Below are positions 26,276 to 36,624 of a stretch of 64,000 nucleotides of DNA, piece after piece (the stretch's first letter is position 1; every line of letters begins with the position of its first letter). Location of the stretch: assembly GCF_001269905.1 (NCBI RefSeq), contig NZ_LHVK01000003.1, forward strand, positions 1 through 64,000, in the 5' to 3' direction. The stretch is from Pseudomonas corrugata (GTDB lineage Bacteria > Pseudomonadota > Gammaproteobacteria > Pseudomonadales > Pseudomonadaceae). The notes under the pieces were generated by a model that saw only the letters and a program-made list of their open reading frames with translations, was not told where the DNA came from and did not search any database. The position numbers and the translations under genes are program-made.

Positions 26276-26908
26276 TCAGGCCTGCACGCTCAAACCATAC
26301 TCAGCCGAAGCGTCCTGCAACCACAGCCACCAGTAATCGGAGAAGCTGCGGCGGATCAGCAGCTCCCAGGTGTCTTCGGCGGTGTGGCGGATCACCAATT
26401 GCGACTTGGCGAACACCGTGCCCACGGCCTTACCTACCGGGAAGCTGCTTGGGTGTACGTCGTAGCTGGTGGATTTCATCAGTACGTCGCGCACGTTTGG
26501 GCCGGACAGTTCAAGAATCTGCTGGCCGCCGCTGACATTGACGATCTGAATGTGCAGGTCGCCCAAGGCTTCCCGCAGCTTTTTCTCGGCGGCGAACTCT
26601 TCACCGGTCGGCACGACCAGCAGCCATTCATCCGGCCCCATCCATTGCAGGCTGGTCTCACCCTTGACGATAACGCTCAATGCGCCCGGCAATTCGATAC
26701 CCAGTGCCTTGTGCACGCCCGCGGCGAATGCCGCATCGTGACCGTCGCCACGAATGGTCAGGTGGCCCAGGAGCTTTTTCTCGCGCACGGTCACACCGGC
26801 GTTCTTGCGGCCCTTGCCCACCAGGCTGGCGAGGTCGGCATGATGCAGCGACGACTCGGCTTTGGCCCCGGTGGTTGGGCGTTGTTGGTAAACATTGGCT
26901 GCTGTCAT
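26276..26908 (-). CDS. soxG: Sarcosine oxidase gamma subunit
   Basis: A 210-residue subunit of heterotetrameric sarcosine oxidase (SoxBDAG), which oxidises sarcosine to glycine and passes the methyl group to THF. Typical segments are LHHADLASLVGKGRKNAGV at about 23-41, the WMGPDEWLLVVP motif at about 96-107 and DVLMKSTSYDVHP at about 146-158. The ATG at 26908 (MTAANVYQQRP) is the usual family start; longer in-frame extensions run into REP DNA. Confidence 0.95.
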   Translation of the reverse strand: MTAANVYQQRPTTGAKAESSLHHADLASLVGKGRKNAGVTVREKKLLGHLTIRGDGHDAAFAAGVHKALGIELPGALSVIVKGETSLQWMGPDEWLLVVPTGEEFAAEKKLREALGDLHIQIVNVSGGQQILELSGPNVRDVLMKSTSYDVHPSSFPVGKAVGTVFAKSQLVIRHTAEDTWELLIRRSFSDYWWLWLQDASAEYGLSVQA

Positions 26909-26953
26909 ATAGCACCTGTCTTGAGTCTTGCTTGGCCTGCCGTTGCGTAGGGC

Positions 26954-27042
26954 TGTGGGAGCAAGGCTTGCCCGCGATGAACGATAATTCGGTCTGACGG
27001 CTACCGTGTCGCCTGCATCGCGAGCAAGCTTTGCTCCCACAC
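26954..27042. repeat. REP pair between soxA and soxG
   Basis: TGTGGGAGCAAGGCTTGCCC and the inverted ATCGCGAGCAAGCTTTGCTC. The two arms belong to slightly different subtypes. Confidence 0.9.
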
Positions 27043-27067
27043 GCCCCCTACCCACGGGGCTTGAATG

Positions 27068-30000
27068 TTAAATATTCTGCCGATCGCCCTTCGGATCGAA
27101 GAACACCGAAGAAACGATCTCTGCCTCGATCACGCTGCCATCAGCCTGCGGCGAGAAGACCCTCTCACCGATACGCTTCAAGCCCCCCTTGACCACACCC
27201 ATGGCGAACGAATAGCCCAGGGAGTTGTGCGCATAGCTGGAGGTCACGTGACCTACCATGGTCATCGGAATCGACTGCTTGGGGTTGAAGACCAACTGCG
27301 CGCCTTCCGGCAGCCATACATTCGGGTCGATTGGCTTGAGGCCCACCAGTTGCTTACGGTTCTCACGCACGCAATCTTCGCGGTTCATGCCACGCCAGCC
27401 GATCCACGAGAACGGTTTGGTACGGCCCACGCACCAGCCCATGTTCAGGTCATCCGGGGTCATCGAGCCGTCGGTGTCCTGGCCGACGATGATGAAGCCC
27501 TTCTCGGCCCGCAGTACGTGCATGGTTTCAGTGCCGTACGGGGTCAGGTTGTACTTCTTGCCGGCCTCGACGATCTTCTCGAGCACGCCCATGGCGTAGT
27601 CGGCCTGCACGTTGACTTCGTACGACAGCTCGCCGGTGAACGAGATCCGGAACACCCGCGCCGGCACGCCACCCACCAGGCCTTCTTTCCAGGTCATGAA
27701 CGGGAAGCCGTCACGATCCAGGTCGATGTCGGTGACTTCGCTCAACAGCTTGCGGCTGTTGGGACCCGACAGGGTCATGGTTGCCCAGTGGTCGGTGACC
27801 GAGGTGAAGTACACCTTCAGGTCCGGCCATTCGGTCTGCTGGTAGATCTCCAGCCATTGCAGCACACGAGCCGCACCGCCGGTGGTGGTGGTCATGATGA
27901 AATGGTTGTCAGCGACGCAGGCGGTTACGCCGTCGTCGAACACCATGCCGTCTTCCTTGCACATCAGGCCGTAGCGGGCCTTGCCCACGTCGAGCTTGGT
28001 CCAGGCGTTGGTGTAGATGCGGTTGAGGAACTCACGGGCATCCGGACCTTGGATGTCGATTTTGCCCAGGGTCGATGCGTCCAGCAGGCCGACACTGTCG
28101 CGCACAGCCTTGCATTCGCGCTTGACCGCGGCATGCAAATCTTCGCCATTCCTCGGGAAGTACCAAGGGCGCTTCCACTGACCCACGTCTTCGAACTCGG
28201 CGCCATTTTTCACATGCCAGGCATGCAGCGCGGTGAAGCGAACCGGTTCGAAGATGTGCCCGCAGTGCCGGCCGGCCACCGCGCCGAATGTCACCGGCGT
28301 GTAGTTCGGACGGAACATCGTGGTGCCCATCTGCGGAATGCTCACGTTCAGCGAACGGGCCGCGATGGCCAGGCCGTTGACGTTGCCCAGCTTGCCCTGG
28401 TCGGTACCGAAGCCCAGTGCGGTGTAGCGCTTGACGTGTTCCACCGACTCGAAGCCTTCGCGGGTAGCGAGTTCGATGGCGGCGGCGGTGACGTCGTTCT
28501 GCAGGTCGACGAACTGCTTCGGCGCCCGTGCGGTTGCTTTCTCGTGCGGCACCTGGAACAGCGCCAGAGTTGGCTCTTCATGACGGCTCAGGGCTTTAGG
28601 CAACACCCCTTCCACGGTTTTGAAGCCCGCTTCGCTGGCTGCGCGCGCGCCGCCCTCGAAACCATCGGCCAACGTATCGCCGAGGCTGTAGACGCCATTC
28701 ACGCCGCCGACGCACACGCGTTTCTGCGGTGCTTCGCCCGGTACGAAACCGAGGATGTCTTCACGCCAGATCGGCTTGCCGCCCAAGTGCGAAGCCAGGT
28801 GGACCACCGGGCTGTAGCCGCCGGAACTGGCGACCAGATCGCAGTCCAGCCATTCGCCGGGACTGGTAACTTTCTGTCCGCGAACATCGATCGCGGCGAC
28901 GCGAGCAGCGGTCACGCGCTTGCTGCCACGGGCCTCGATCACGGCGCTGCCGGTGAGGATGCGGATACCTTTGGCCCGGGCTTCTTCCACCAGCGCTCCT
29001 CGCGGATTGCTGCGGGCATCGGCGACGGCAACGACTTGCAGGCCGGCGTCGAACCAGTCCAGCGCAACGCGATAGGCGTGATCGTTGTTGGTGGACAACA
29101 CCAGTTTCTTGCCCGGTGCCACGCCGTAGCGACGCACATAGGTAGAGACTGCACCGGCCAGCATGTTGCCCGGCACATCGTTGTTGCCGTAGACCAGCGG
29201 ACGCTCGCAAGCACCGGTGGCCAGCACTACGCGCTTGGCGCGGACACGGTTGATGCGCTGACGCACCTGGCCGATTGGCGCACGGTCACCGAGGTGATCG
29301 GTGAGGCGTTCGTGGATGGTCAGGAAGTTGTGGTCGTGGTAACCGTTCACCGTGGCGCGAGGCAACAGTAATACTTCCGGCATCGAGCGCAGCTCAGCCA
29401 CAACCGCCGCGACCCATTCAGTCGCCGGCTTGCCGTCCAGACTCTCGCGGGAATCTAGCAGGCTGCCGCCGAACTCTTCCTGCTCGTCAGCCACGATCAC
29501 CCGCGCACCGCTGCGGCCGGCGGCCAGAGCGGCGGCCAGGCCGGCAGGGCCGGCACCGACGATCAGCACGTCGCAGTGACGGTTCATGTAGTCGTAGGTA
29601 TCCGGATCGTTCTCGGTCGGCGAGCGACCCAGGCCGGCGGCCTTGCGGATGTACTTTTCGTAAGTCATCCAGAACGATTGCGGGTACATGAAGGTTTTGT
29701 AGTAGAAGCCCGGCGGCATCAGCTTGCCGCCGACCTTGCCGAGAATGCCCATCATGTCGTTGTTCACGCTCGGCCAGCCGTTGGTGCTGGTGGCGACCAG
29801 GCCCTGGTACAGCGCCTGTTGCGTGGCACGTACGTTAGGAATCTGCGTGGCTTCGGTGGCGCCGATCTGCAGCACCGCGTTCGGCTCTTCCGCACCGGCG
29901 GCAAAGATGCCCCGTGGACGGGAATACTTGAAGCTGCGGCCGATGATATCGACGCCGTTGGCCAGCAGTGCAGCGGCCAGGGAATCGCCTTCGAAGCCTT

Positions 30001-30085
30001 TATAGGTCTGGCCGTTGAAGGTGAAGCTCAGCACTTTGTTGCGGTCGATCCGTCCGCCGTTGGACAGGCGATTGATCTGGCTCAT
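27068..30085 (-). CDS. soxA: Sarcosine oxidase alpha subunit
   Basis: A 1005-residue subunit of sarcosine oxidase. A ferredoxin-like domain (about 17-100) is followed by an NAD-binding flavoprotein domain (VLIVGAGPAGLAAALAAGRSG at about 173-193) and a C-terminal aminomethyltransferase-like, THF-binding domain (about 610-1000). Full family length. Its start overlaps the soxD stop by four bases (ATGA). Together with SoxB it forms the internal channel that transfers the imine intermediate to folate, giving 5,10-methylene-THF for GlyA. Confidence 0.97.
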   Translation of the reverse strand: MSQINRLSNGGRIDRNKVLSFTFNGQTYKGFEGDSLAAALLANGVDIIGRSFKYSRPRGIFAAGAEEPNAVLQIGATEATQIPNVRATQQALYQGLVATSTNGWPSVNNDMMGILGKVGGKLMPPGFYYKTFMYPQSFWMTYEKYIRKAAGLGRSPTENDPDTYDYMNRHCDVLIVGAGPAGLAAALAAGRSGARVIVADEQEEFGGSLLDSRESLDGKPATEWVAAVVAELRSMPEVLLLPRATVNGYHDHNFLTIHERLTDHLGDRAPIGQVRQRINRVRAKRVVLATGACERPLVYGNNDVPGNMLAGAVSTYVRRYGVAPGKKLVLSTNNDHAYRVALDWFDAGLQVVAVADARSNPRGALVEEARAKGIRILTGSAVIEARGSKRVTAARVAAIDVRGQKVTSPGEWLDCDLVASSGGYSPVVHLASHLGGKPIWREDILGFVPGEAPQKRVCVGGVNGVYSLGDTLADGFEGGARAASEAGFKTVEGVLPKALSRHEEPTLALFQVPHEKATARAPKQFVDLQNDVTAAAIELATREGFESVEHVKRYTALGFGTDQGKLGNVNGLAIAARSLNVSIPQMGTTMFRPNYTPVTFGAVAGRHCGHIFEPVRFTALHAWHVKNGAEFEDVGQWKRPWYFPRNGEDLHAAVKRECKAVRDSVGLLDASTLGKIDIQGPDAREFLNRIYTNAWTKLDVGKARYGLMCKEDGMVFDDGVTACVADNHFIMTTTTGGAARVLQWLEIYQQTEWPDLKVYFTSVTDHWATMTLSGPNSRKLLSEVTDIDLDRDGFPFMTWKEGLVGGVPARVFRISFTGELSYEVNVQADYAMGVLEKIVEAGKKYNLTPYGTETMHVLRAEKGFIIVGQDTDGSMTPDDLNMGWCVGRTKPFSWIGWRGMNREDCVRENRKQLVGLKPIDPNVWLPEGAQLVFNPKQSIPMTMVGHVTSSYAHNSLGYSFAMGVVKGGLKRIGERVFSPQADGSVIEAEIVSSVFFDPKGDRQNI

Positions 30086-30411
30086 ACCTTCTCTCCCAGA
30101 GCCTGTGCGGCCGCTTTCGGACTGTCAGCCTTGTCAGTGAATTGCGGCTTTTGGCCGATCTTGTAGGTTTCCAGGATTTCGTAGGTCACGGTATCGCGGG
30201 TCGCATTGAAGTACTGGCGGCAACCGGCAGCGTGGATCCACAACTCATGGTGCAAACCGCGAGGGTTGTCGCGGAAGAACATGTAGTCGCCCCACTCCTC
30301 GTCGGTGCAGCTGTTCGGGTCCAGTGGACGCGGGATGTGCGCCTGGCCGGACGAATGGAATTCCTCTTCGGAGCGCAGTTCGCCGCAGTGAGGACAGAAG
30401 ATGTGCAACAT
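30082..30411 (-). CDS. soxD: Sarcosine oxidase delta subunit
   Basis: A 109-residue zinc-binding subunit. Ligands are visible in HIFCPHCGELRSEEEFH (C6, C9 with H3) and in HAAGCRQYF (H61, C65). Short extra C-terminal tail EKV. The gene lies between soxB (14-base gap) and soxA (four-base overlap), the canonical order. Confidence 0.96.
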   Translation of the reverse strand: MLHIFCPHCGELRSEEEFHSSGQAHIPRPLDPNSCTDEEWGDYMFFRDNPRGLHHELWIHAAGCRQYFNATRDTVTYEILETYKIGQKPQFTDKADSPKAAAQALGEKV

Positions 30412-30425
30412 AGGGATTTCTCCTG

Positions 30426-31676
30426 TTAGTGGGCGACGGCAGCAGCGCCGTGTTCGTCGATGAGCGCACCGTTGTGGAAACGGTCGATGGAAAACGGTGC
30501 GGCCAGTGGGTGCATTTCACCCTTGGCCAGGCTGGCGGCAAACACGTTGCCCGAGCCTGGGGTAGCCTTGAAGCCACCGGTACCCCAACCGCAGTTGAAG
30601 AACATGTTCGGCACTGGCGTCTTGGAGATGATCGGGCAGGCGTCCGGCGTGGTGTCGACGATGCCGCCCCACTGACGGTTCATGCGCACCCGCGAGAGCA
30701 CCGGGAACATCTCGACGATGGCCTGGATGGTGTGCTCGATCACTGGGTACGAACCGCGCTGGCCGTAGCCGACCCAGCCGTCGATACCGGCACCGATCAC
30801 CAGGTCGCCCTTGTCGGACTGGCTGATGTAGCCGTGCACGGCGTTGGACATGATCACGCTGTCGATGATCGGCTTGATCGGCTCGGACACCAAGGCTTGC
30901 AACGGGTGGGATTCGACCGGCAGGCGGAAGCCGGCCAGCTTGGCCATGTGCCCCGAGTTACCGGCGGTCACCACGCCGACGCGCTTGGCGCCGATGAAGC
31001 CCTTGTTGGTTTCAACACCGATGCACACGCCGTTTTCCTTGCGGAAGCCGATCACTTCGGTCTGCTGGATCAGGTCCACGCCGAGGGCGTCCGCGGCACG
31101 GGCAAAGCCCCAGGCCACGGCATCGTGACGGGCCACGCCGCCGCGACGCTGGACGGTGGCGCCCAGTACCGGGTAGCGGGTGTTCTTCGAGCAATCCAGG
31201 TACGGAATCTCGTCGGCCACTTGCTTGGCGTTGAGCAGCTCGCCATCCACGCCGTTCAGGCGGTTGGCGTTGACCCGACGCTCGGAGTCACGGATGTCTT
31301 GCAGGGTGTGGCACAGGTTGTACACACCGCGCTGGGAGAACATCACGTTGTAGTTCAAGTCCTGGGACAGACCTTCCCAGAGTTTCATCGCATGTTCGTA
31401 CAGGTGGGCCGATTCGTCCCACAGGTAGTTGGAGCGCACGATGGTGGTGTTGCGCGCGGTGTTACCGCCGCCCAGCCAGCCTTTCTCGACCACGGCCACG
31501 TTGGTGATGCCGTGCTCCTTGGCCAGGTAGTAGGCGGTCGCCAGACCATGCCCGCCACCGCCGACGATAACCACGTCGTAGACCTTTTTCGGCGTCGGCG
31601 TACGCCACATCCGCTGCCAGTTTTCGTGATGGCTGAGAGAGTGCTTGAAGAGGCCGAAGCCCGAATAGCGTTGCAT
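30426..31676 (-). CDS. soxB: Sarcosine oxidase beta subunit
   Basis: A 416-residue FAD/FMN-binding subunit where sarcosine is oxidised. The dinucleotide-binding motif [18 protein letters not shown] is at about 35-52, and the FMN site includes H173 of [12 protein letters not shown]. The family start [16 protein letters not shown] is at 31676; an ATG six bases earlier is also in frame. Second gene of the glyA-led operon. Confidence 0.97.
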   Translation of the reverse strand: MQRYSGFGLFKHSLSHHENWQRMWRTPTPKKVYDVVIVGGGGHGLATAYYLAKEHGITNVAVVEKGWLGGGNTARNTTIVRSNYLWDESAHLYEHAMKLWEGLSQDLNYNVMFSQRGVYNLCHTLQDIRDSERRVNANRLNGVDGELLNAKQVADEIPYLDCSKNTRYPVLGATVQRRGGVARHDAVAWGFARAADALGVDLIQQTEVIGFRKENGVCIGVETNKGFIGAKRVGVVTAGNSGHMAKLAGFRLPVESHPLQALVSEPIKPIIDSVIMSNAVHGYISQSDKGDLVIGAGIDGWVGYGQRGSYPVIEHTIQAIVEMFPVLSRVRMNRQWGGIVDTTPDACPIISKTPVPNMFFNCGWGTGGFKATPGSGNVFAASLAKGEMHPLAAPFSIDRFHNGALIDEHGAAAVAH

Positions 31677-31697
31677 AGTCATTACTCCAAAACCGAC

Positions 31698-32951
31698 TCA
31701 GCGATAAACCGGGAAGTCCGCGCACAGGGCTGCCACTTGCTGGGCGACATTGGCCTCGACATCGGCGTCGCCGAGGTTGTCGAGGATGTCGCAGATCCAG
31801 CCGGCCAGCGTCACGCACTGGGAAACCTTGAAGCCGCGCGTGGTCACCGCCGGGGTACCGATGCGCAGGCCCGAAGTCACGAATGGCGACTGCGGATCGT
31901 TCGGCACGGCGTTCTTGTTGACGGTGATGTGAGCGCGACCCAGGGCGGCATCGGCGTCCTTGCCGGTCAAGCCCTGACGGATCAGGCTGACCAGGAACAG
32001 GTGGTTATCGGTGCCGCCGGACACTACATCGTAGCCGCGCTTGATGAACACGCCAGCCATGGCCTGGGCGTTTTCGATCACTTGCTGCTGGTAGGCCTTG
32101 AAGCCAGGCTCCAGCGCTTCCTTGAAGCACACCGCCTTACCGGCGATCACGTGCATCAGCGGGCCGCCCTGGGCGCCCGGGAATACCGCAGCGTTGAGCT
32201 TCTTCTCGATCTCTTCGTTGGACTTGGCCAGGATCAGGCCGCCACGCGGACCACGCAGGGTCTTGTGGGTGGTGGTGGTGACCACGTCGGCGTAAGGCAG
32301 TGGGTTCGGGTACAGACCGGCGGCAACCAGGCCAGCGACGTGGGCCATGTCGACGAACAGCAGGGCACCGACCTTGTCGGCGATCTGGCGGAAGCGTGGG
32401 AAGTCCAACGTCTTGGAGTAGGCCGAGAAACCGGCAACAATCATTTTTGGCTTGTGCTCGACCGCCAGGCGCTCGACTTCGTCGTAATCGATCAAGCCGG
32501 TGGTGGTGTCGATGCCGTACTGCACGGCGTTGTAGAGCTTGCCCGAGGACGACACCTTGGCACCGTGGGTCAGGTGACCGCCGTGGGCCAGGCTCATGCC
32601 CAGGATGGTGTCGCCAGCCTGCAGCAGGGCCAGGTATACGGCGCTGTTGGCCGAAGAACCGGAGTGCGGCTGGACGTTGGCGTAATCGGCGCCGAACAAT
32701 TGCTTGGCGCGTTCGATGGCCAGGGCTTCGACCTTGTCGACGTGCTCGCAGCCACCGTAGTAGCGCTTGCCTGGATAGCCTTCGGCGTATTTGTTGGTCA
32801 GGCCGCTGCCCTGGGCCTGCATGACACGCTTGCTGGTGTAGTTCTCTGACGCGATCAGTTCGATGTGATCTTCCTGGCGTTGCTCTTCGGCGTTCATCGC
32901 CGCCAGCAGTGCATCATCGTAACCCTGGATTTGGTCTTGCTTGCTGAACAT
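31698..32951 (-). CDS. glyA: Serine hydroxymethyltransferase
   Basis: A 417-residue PLP enzyme converting glycine plus 5,10-methylene-THF to serine. The PLP lysine is in [16 protein letters not shown] at about 223-238. Full family length; the ATG at 32951 begins [12 protein letters not shown], while the frame extends far upstream without homology. It leads glyA-soxBDAG-purU-fdhA and uses both glycine and the folate C1 unit produced by SoxBDAG. This is the copy linked to sarcosine; another glyA probably exists elsewhere in the genome. Confidence 0.96.
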   Translation of the reverse strand: MFSKQDQIQGYDDALLAAMNAEEQRQEDHIELIASENYTSKRVMQAQGSGLTNKYAEGYPGKRYYGGCEHVDKVEALAIERAKQLFGADYANVQPHSGSSANSAVYLALLQAGDTILGMSLAHGGHLTHGAKVSSSGKLYNAVQYGIDTTTGLIDYDEVERLAVEHKPKMIVAGFSAYSKTLDFPRFRQIADKVGALLFVDMAHVAGLVAAGLYPNPLPYADVVTTTTHKTLRGPRGGLILAKSNEEIEKKLNAAVFPGAQGGPLMHVIAGKAVCFKEALEPGFKAYQQQVIENAQAMAGVFIKRGYDVVSGGTDNHLFLVSLIRQGLTGKDADAALGRAHITVNKNAVPNDPQSPFVTSGLRIGTPAVTTRGFKVSQCVTLAGWICDILDNLGDADVEANVAQQVAALCADFPVYR

Positions 32952-33130
32952 CGCGTCTCTCCCAGCGGCGTCGGTACGCCTTTTTGTCTTGGTGAGGCAC
33001 CGCCCGTTCGACAGTGCCCTTTGGATGCGATGGTATGGCTGGCGCAGGCAGGTCAAATGCCTATGGACGCCACGCAAAGGCGCGTTTACGACATGCACTT
33101 GCAGAGTTGAAGGTGTGGATGGAACAAAGC

Positions 33131-33217
33131 AGTGGGAGCAAGGCTTGCCCGCGATGAAAACAACGCGCTCGCTCGGCTGACAAGGCGCCTGGTCGCGGGC
33201 AAGCCTTGCTCCCACAA
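33131..33217. repeat. REP pair upstream of glyA
   Basis: GTGGGAGCAAGGCTTGCCCG and the inverted GCGGGCAAGCCTTGCTCCCA lie between traX and the glyA promoter region. Confidence 0.9.
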
Positions 33218-33231
33218 CTGTTCCACGGGCG

Positions 33232-33936
33232 TTACTGGATGACCTGGCGAACCGCGAGCAATACCAGGAAGTGTCCGGGATACAAGGCATATGCCCAGCG
33301 CCGCATCGCCGGCGGATGGAAACGACCCGCCCGCCGCAAAAGCAGCAGTCCAAGCCCTGGCGCAAACAGGCAAGCCAGCATGCCCCACGCCGCCACCTCA
33401 TTCCCCAACCATGCAGCGCCGTAGAGCACCCGCCACTGATTGGCCGCCAGGCACACCAGCCCCGGCAACCATGCGAAGTACCAGGGCCGGTGGAACACCA
33501 GCACCATCGCCAAGGGCAGCAGCACGCCAAAGAAACCGAACATCAGGTGTGAAGAGTACAGCGCCGCCAGCAGCAAAGCCCCCGCCGCCATACACCGAGC
33601 CTCCCATGTCGAGGCCTGCCAGAGGCGTGCCACCAGCAGCCCCAGGATCAGTGTCGGCAACACATTCAAGGTAGAGGAATCGGGAATGAACAATCGATAA
33701 GGCATTTCACTGACCGCGCCGAACAGCAACAGCCAGCCCAGATAACGCCGCGGCACGTCACCGGCCCCGTCCCGTGCCAGGTTCGCCGCCATCGCCAGAC
33801 AGAACCAAGGGAAAGCCAGACGCCCAGGCACATAGAGCCAATCAGCGGAAAAGCCGACATATCGCAGATGATCGAGCACCATCGCCAACAAAGCCAGCCA
33901 CTTGAGCAGATCCAAGGCCCCGTCGCGCCGGTTCAT
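33232..33936 (-). CDS. TraX family membrane protein
   Basis: A 234-residue protein with about seven hydrophobic helices and the family N-terminus [21 protein letters not shown]. TraX of the F plasmid acetylates pilin; chromosomal homologues like this one are probably membrane acyltransferases of other substrates. The ATG at 33936 was preferred to a GTG at 33942. Nothing conjugative lies nearby. P. aeruginosa may carry a similar gene beside its sox operon (recalled, not checked). Confidence 0.75.
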   Translation of the reverse strand: MNRRDGALDLLKWLALLAMVLDHLRYVGFSADWLYVPGRLAFPWFCLAMAANLARDGAGDVPRRYLGWLLLFGAVSEMPYRLFIPDSSTLNVLPTLILGLLVARLWQASTWEARCMAAGALLLAALYSSHLMFGFFGVLLPLAMVLVFHRPWYFAWLPGLVCLAANQWRVLYGAAWLGNEVAAWGMLACLFAPGLGLLLLRRAGRFHPPAMRRWAYALYPGHFLVLLAVRQVIQ

Positions 33937-34124
33937 GTGCACAGCAGCTCGGCGATTTTGTGATTTCCTGACAGAAACATCCGGTGTGTTCCCCCGCTAA
34001 TCTTGGGTAAAGTGCGCACCAACATCGACGTCGTGAACCAAACACGCCGAACCAAGGGACTCCCCACTCGGGAATTCCGCCAGGGAACCCTTTACCCAGG
34101 ACTCTCTACCTCAGGAGCAAGGCC

Positions 34125-35165
34125 ATGACCGACAAGAGTCAACAGTTCGCCAGCGACAACTATTCCGGCATTTGCCCCGAAGCCTGGGCGGCCATGGAAG
34201 AAGCCAACCAGGGCCACCAACGCGCCTACGGCGACGACGAATGGACCCACCGGGCAGCCGATGATTTCCGTGCCCTGTTCGAAACCGACTGCGAAGTGTT
34301 CTTCGCGTTCAACGGCACCGCGGCCAACTCCCTGGCGTTGTCCTCGTTGTGCCAGAGTTACCACAGCGTGATCTGCTCGGAAACCGCCCACGTCGAAACC
34401 GATGAATGCGGCGCCCCGGAGTTCTTTTCCAACGGCTCCAAACTGCTGGTGGCGCGCACTGAAAACGGCAAGCTGACGCCCGACTCGATCCGCGAAGTTG
34501 CCCTCAAGCGCCAGGATATCCACTACCCCAAGCCCCGGGTCGTGACCCTGACCCAGGCGACAGAGGTCGGTAGCGTCTATACACCGGACGAAATCCGCGC
34601 CATCAGCACCACCTGCAAGGAACTGGGACTGAACCTGCACATGGACGGCGCGCGGTTTTCCAATGCCTGCGCCTTCCTCGGCTGCTCACCGGCAGACCTG
34701 ACCTGGAAAGTGGGCGTGGACGTGTTGTGCTTTGGCGGCACGAAAAACGGCATGGCGGTGGGTGAAGCCATCCTGTTCTTCAACCACGACCTGGCGGTGG
34801 ACTTCGACTATCGCTGCAAGCAGGCCGGGCAACTGGCATCGAAAATGCGTTTCCTCTCAGCCCCTTGGGTCGGCCTGCTGCAAAACGACGCCTGGCTCAA
34901 GCATGCCCGCCACGCCAACCACTGCGCCCAGCTGCTGGCGCAACTGGTCAGCGATATCCCTGGCGTAGAACTGATGTTCCCGGTCCAGGCCAACGGCGTG
35001 TTCCTGCAACTCTCGGAGCCGGCCATCGCCGCACTCACGGCCCGCGGCTGGCGCTTCTATACCTTCATTGGCAAGGGCGGCGCACGGTTCATGTGCTCGT
35101 GGGATACCGAAGAGGCGCGGGTACGGGAATTGGCGGCGGATATTCGGGAAGTGATGAGCGCCTGA
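34125..35165 (+). CDS. ltaE: Low-specificity L-threonine aldolase
   Basis: A 346-residue PLP enzyme cleaving L-threonine and L-allo-threonine to glycine and acetaldehyde. The PLP lysine is K207 in CFGGTKNGM. HMDGARFSNA at about 173-182 holds the conserved Asp-Gly-Ala-Arg motif, and an early HVETDECG forms part of the substrate site. The ribosome site is AGGAGCAAGGCC. Divergent from traX. The reaction supplies or consumes glycine, which fits the glycine-centred neighbourhood. Confidence 0.92.
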   Translation: MTDKSQQFASDNYSGICPEAWAAMEEANQGHQRAYGDDEWTHRAADDFRALFETDCEVFFAFNGTAANSLALSSLCQSYHSVICSETAHVETDECGAPEFFSNGSKLLVARTENGKLTPDSIREVALKRQDIHYPKPRVVTLTQATEVGSVYTPDEIRAISTTCKELGLNLHMDGARFSNACAFLGCSPADLTWKVGVDVLCFGGTKNGMAVGEAILFFNHDLAVDFDYRCKQAGQLASKMRFLSAPWVGLLQNDAWLKHARHANHCAQLLAQLVSDIPGVELMFPVQANGVFLQLSEPAIAALTARGWRFYTFIGKGGARFMCSWDTEEARVRELAADIREVMSA

Positions 35166-35183
35166 AGCCAGCGCCTGAGCTAC

Positions 35184-35216
35184 TGATCGTTCCCACGCAG
35201 AGCGTGGGAACGATCA
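35184..35216. repeat. Perfect palindrome TGATCGTTCCCACGC type
   Basis: Arms TGATCGTTCCCACGC and GCGTGGGAACGATCA with a three-base centre (15-bp perfect stem) lie between the convergent ltaE and gbcB genes. It is the long form of the element at 4601-4623. Confidence 0.7.
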
Positions 35217-35240
35217 GCAGGAAGACCTGGATGTGCCGGA

Positions 35241-36341
35241 TCAGAAATCGATCCGCACATCCCCCTTCGGCACGCTGCAGCACGACAGGATGTAGCCTTC
35301 GGCCTCGTCGTCCTCGGTGATCCCGCCGTTGTGGTCCATCTCCACTTCCCCACCCAGCTTCAACACCTTGCAGGTGCCGCAGATGCCCATGCCGCAGGCC
35401 TTGGGGATCATCATGCCAAGCTTGGCGGCAGCGGCGTGGACGGTTTCTCCCGGTGCCACGCGGATACTCTTGCCGGATGAGGTGAATTCCACCAGATGCA
35501 GGTCCGCTGCATCGACCTCGGGGGCGTCGGCGGCTTGCTCGGCCTGTTCCACCGCGTCGGCGCGGGCTTCCGGCGGCGTGGCGCCGAAGGATTCCTCGTG
35601 GTAACGCTTCATGTCGAAGCCGGCGGTTTCCAACAGCCGCTTGACCGCGTTCATGTACGGCGTCGGGCCGCAGCAGAACACTTCGCGCTCCATGAAATCT
35701 GGCGCCATCAGCTCCAGCATCTTGTGGTTCAGGTAGCCGCGATAGCCGGCCCAGGGCTCGCCCAGACCATGTTTTTCACAGATCAGGTGCAGGCTGAAGT
35801 TGTCGATCCGCGACGCCATGTGCTCCAGCTCGCGATGATAGATGATGTCCTTGGGCGAACGGGCGCTGTGGATGAACACCATGTCGACGTTGCCGTTGGT
35901 GTCGTAGTACCAGCGCGCCATGGACATCACCGGGGTGATGCCGACGCCGCCGCTGAGGTAGAGCACCTTCGGGCTGGAGAAGTCGATGGCGTTGAACAGC
36001 CCCACCGGCCCATGCACCGCCAGCTCCTGGCCTTCGTGCAGGGTGTCGTGCAGCCAATTGGAGACCTTGCCCCCTGGCACACGCTTGATGGTCACCGAAA
36101 AGCTGTAGGGCACCGACGGCGAGCTGGAAATGGTGTAGGAGCGCATGATCGGCTGGCCTTCGATTTCCAGCTCCAGCGTGACGAACTGCCCGGGCTTGAA
36201 AAAGAACATGATCGGCTGGTCAGCCATGAAGCAGAACGTGCGCACATCCCAGGTTTCCTGGATGACTTTGACGCAACGTACGATATGTCGGCCATTGGCC
36301 CAGGTCTGGGTGGTGACCGGGTTCAGGAAATTATTGGACAT
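35241..36341 (-). CDS. gbcB: Glycine betaine demethylase reductase subunit GbcB
   Basis: A 366-residue cytosolic reductase passing electrons from NAD(P)H through FAD and a 2Fe-2S cluster to GbcA. The FAD-binding domain has RSYTISSSP at about 78-86, and the NAD-binding domain has LSGGVGITPVMSM. The C-terminal ferredoxin domain carries CGMGICGTC and a later CC pair. The ATG at 36341 (MSNNFLNPV) is the family start. The gene is divergent from gbcA across a 283-base control region. Confidence 0.95.
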   Translation of the reverse strand: MSNNFLNPVTTQTWANGRHIVRCVKVIQETWDVRTFCFMADQPIMFFFKPGQFVTLELEIEGQPIMRSYTISSSPSVPYSFSVTIKRVPGGKVSNWLHDTLHEGQELAVHGPVGLFNAIDFSSPKVLYLSGGVGITPVMSMARWYYDTNGNVDMVFIHSARSPKDIIYHRELEHMASRIDNFSLHLICEKHGLGEPWAGYRGYLNHKMLELMAPDFMEREVFCCGPTPYMNAVKRLLETAGFDMKRYHEESFGATPPEARADAVEQAEQAADAPEVDAADLHLVEFTSSGKSIRVAPGETVHAAAAKLGMMIPKACGMGICGTCKVLKLGGEVEMDHNGGITEDDEAEGYILSCCSVPKGDVRIDF

Positions 36342-36624
36342 GTTGATCTCCACGGCCGACTGCCGGCCTTCATGGTGGCGATTGTGCGCAGGCGCCAGAA
36401 CGGCCATTTACCTATCTGCGACATTCACATACTTATCGCGACCAGCCCCTAACTACCGGCTCTGGCGCGTCGGGAACAGATTGGGCCATGTCGCCCATGG
36501 ATAAGGTTCCAGCCCGGCGCGGCCCCACACTCGCCCCAACAGACAAACAACGTTTTCTGCCTTGCGTAGCACAACCGATTAGCCATATTTCGCCGGCCAC
36601 ACAGATGGCCATGAGGATACAACG
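36342..36624. promoter_or_regulatory. gbcA/gbcB divergent control region
   Basis: No gene. GCGAC occurs twice, at 36418-36422 and 36438-36442, 20 bp apart, in CTATCTGCGAC and CTTATCGCGAC. Read on the minus strand this gives GTCGC half-sites, like the GTCGC repeat proposed upstream of caiX. AraC-type GbdR is the known activator of gbcA and gbcB in P. aeruginosa; whether this is its site is a guess. Confidence 0.35.

Noticed and set aside
27065-29371. Very long open frame on the strand opposite soxA, and similar ones opposite glcB, soxB-glyA, dgcA, etfB-dgcB and the caiX-cdhC genes
   Set aside because: These follow from high GC in third codon positions of the real genes. They show no recognisable domains and lack ribosome sites, while the opposite strand codes for well-known enzymes.
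33232-33936. TraX-like gene as sign of a conjugative element
   Set aside because: Chromosomal TraX-family genes are common and no relaxase, type IV secretion or integrase gene is present.
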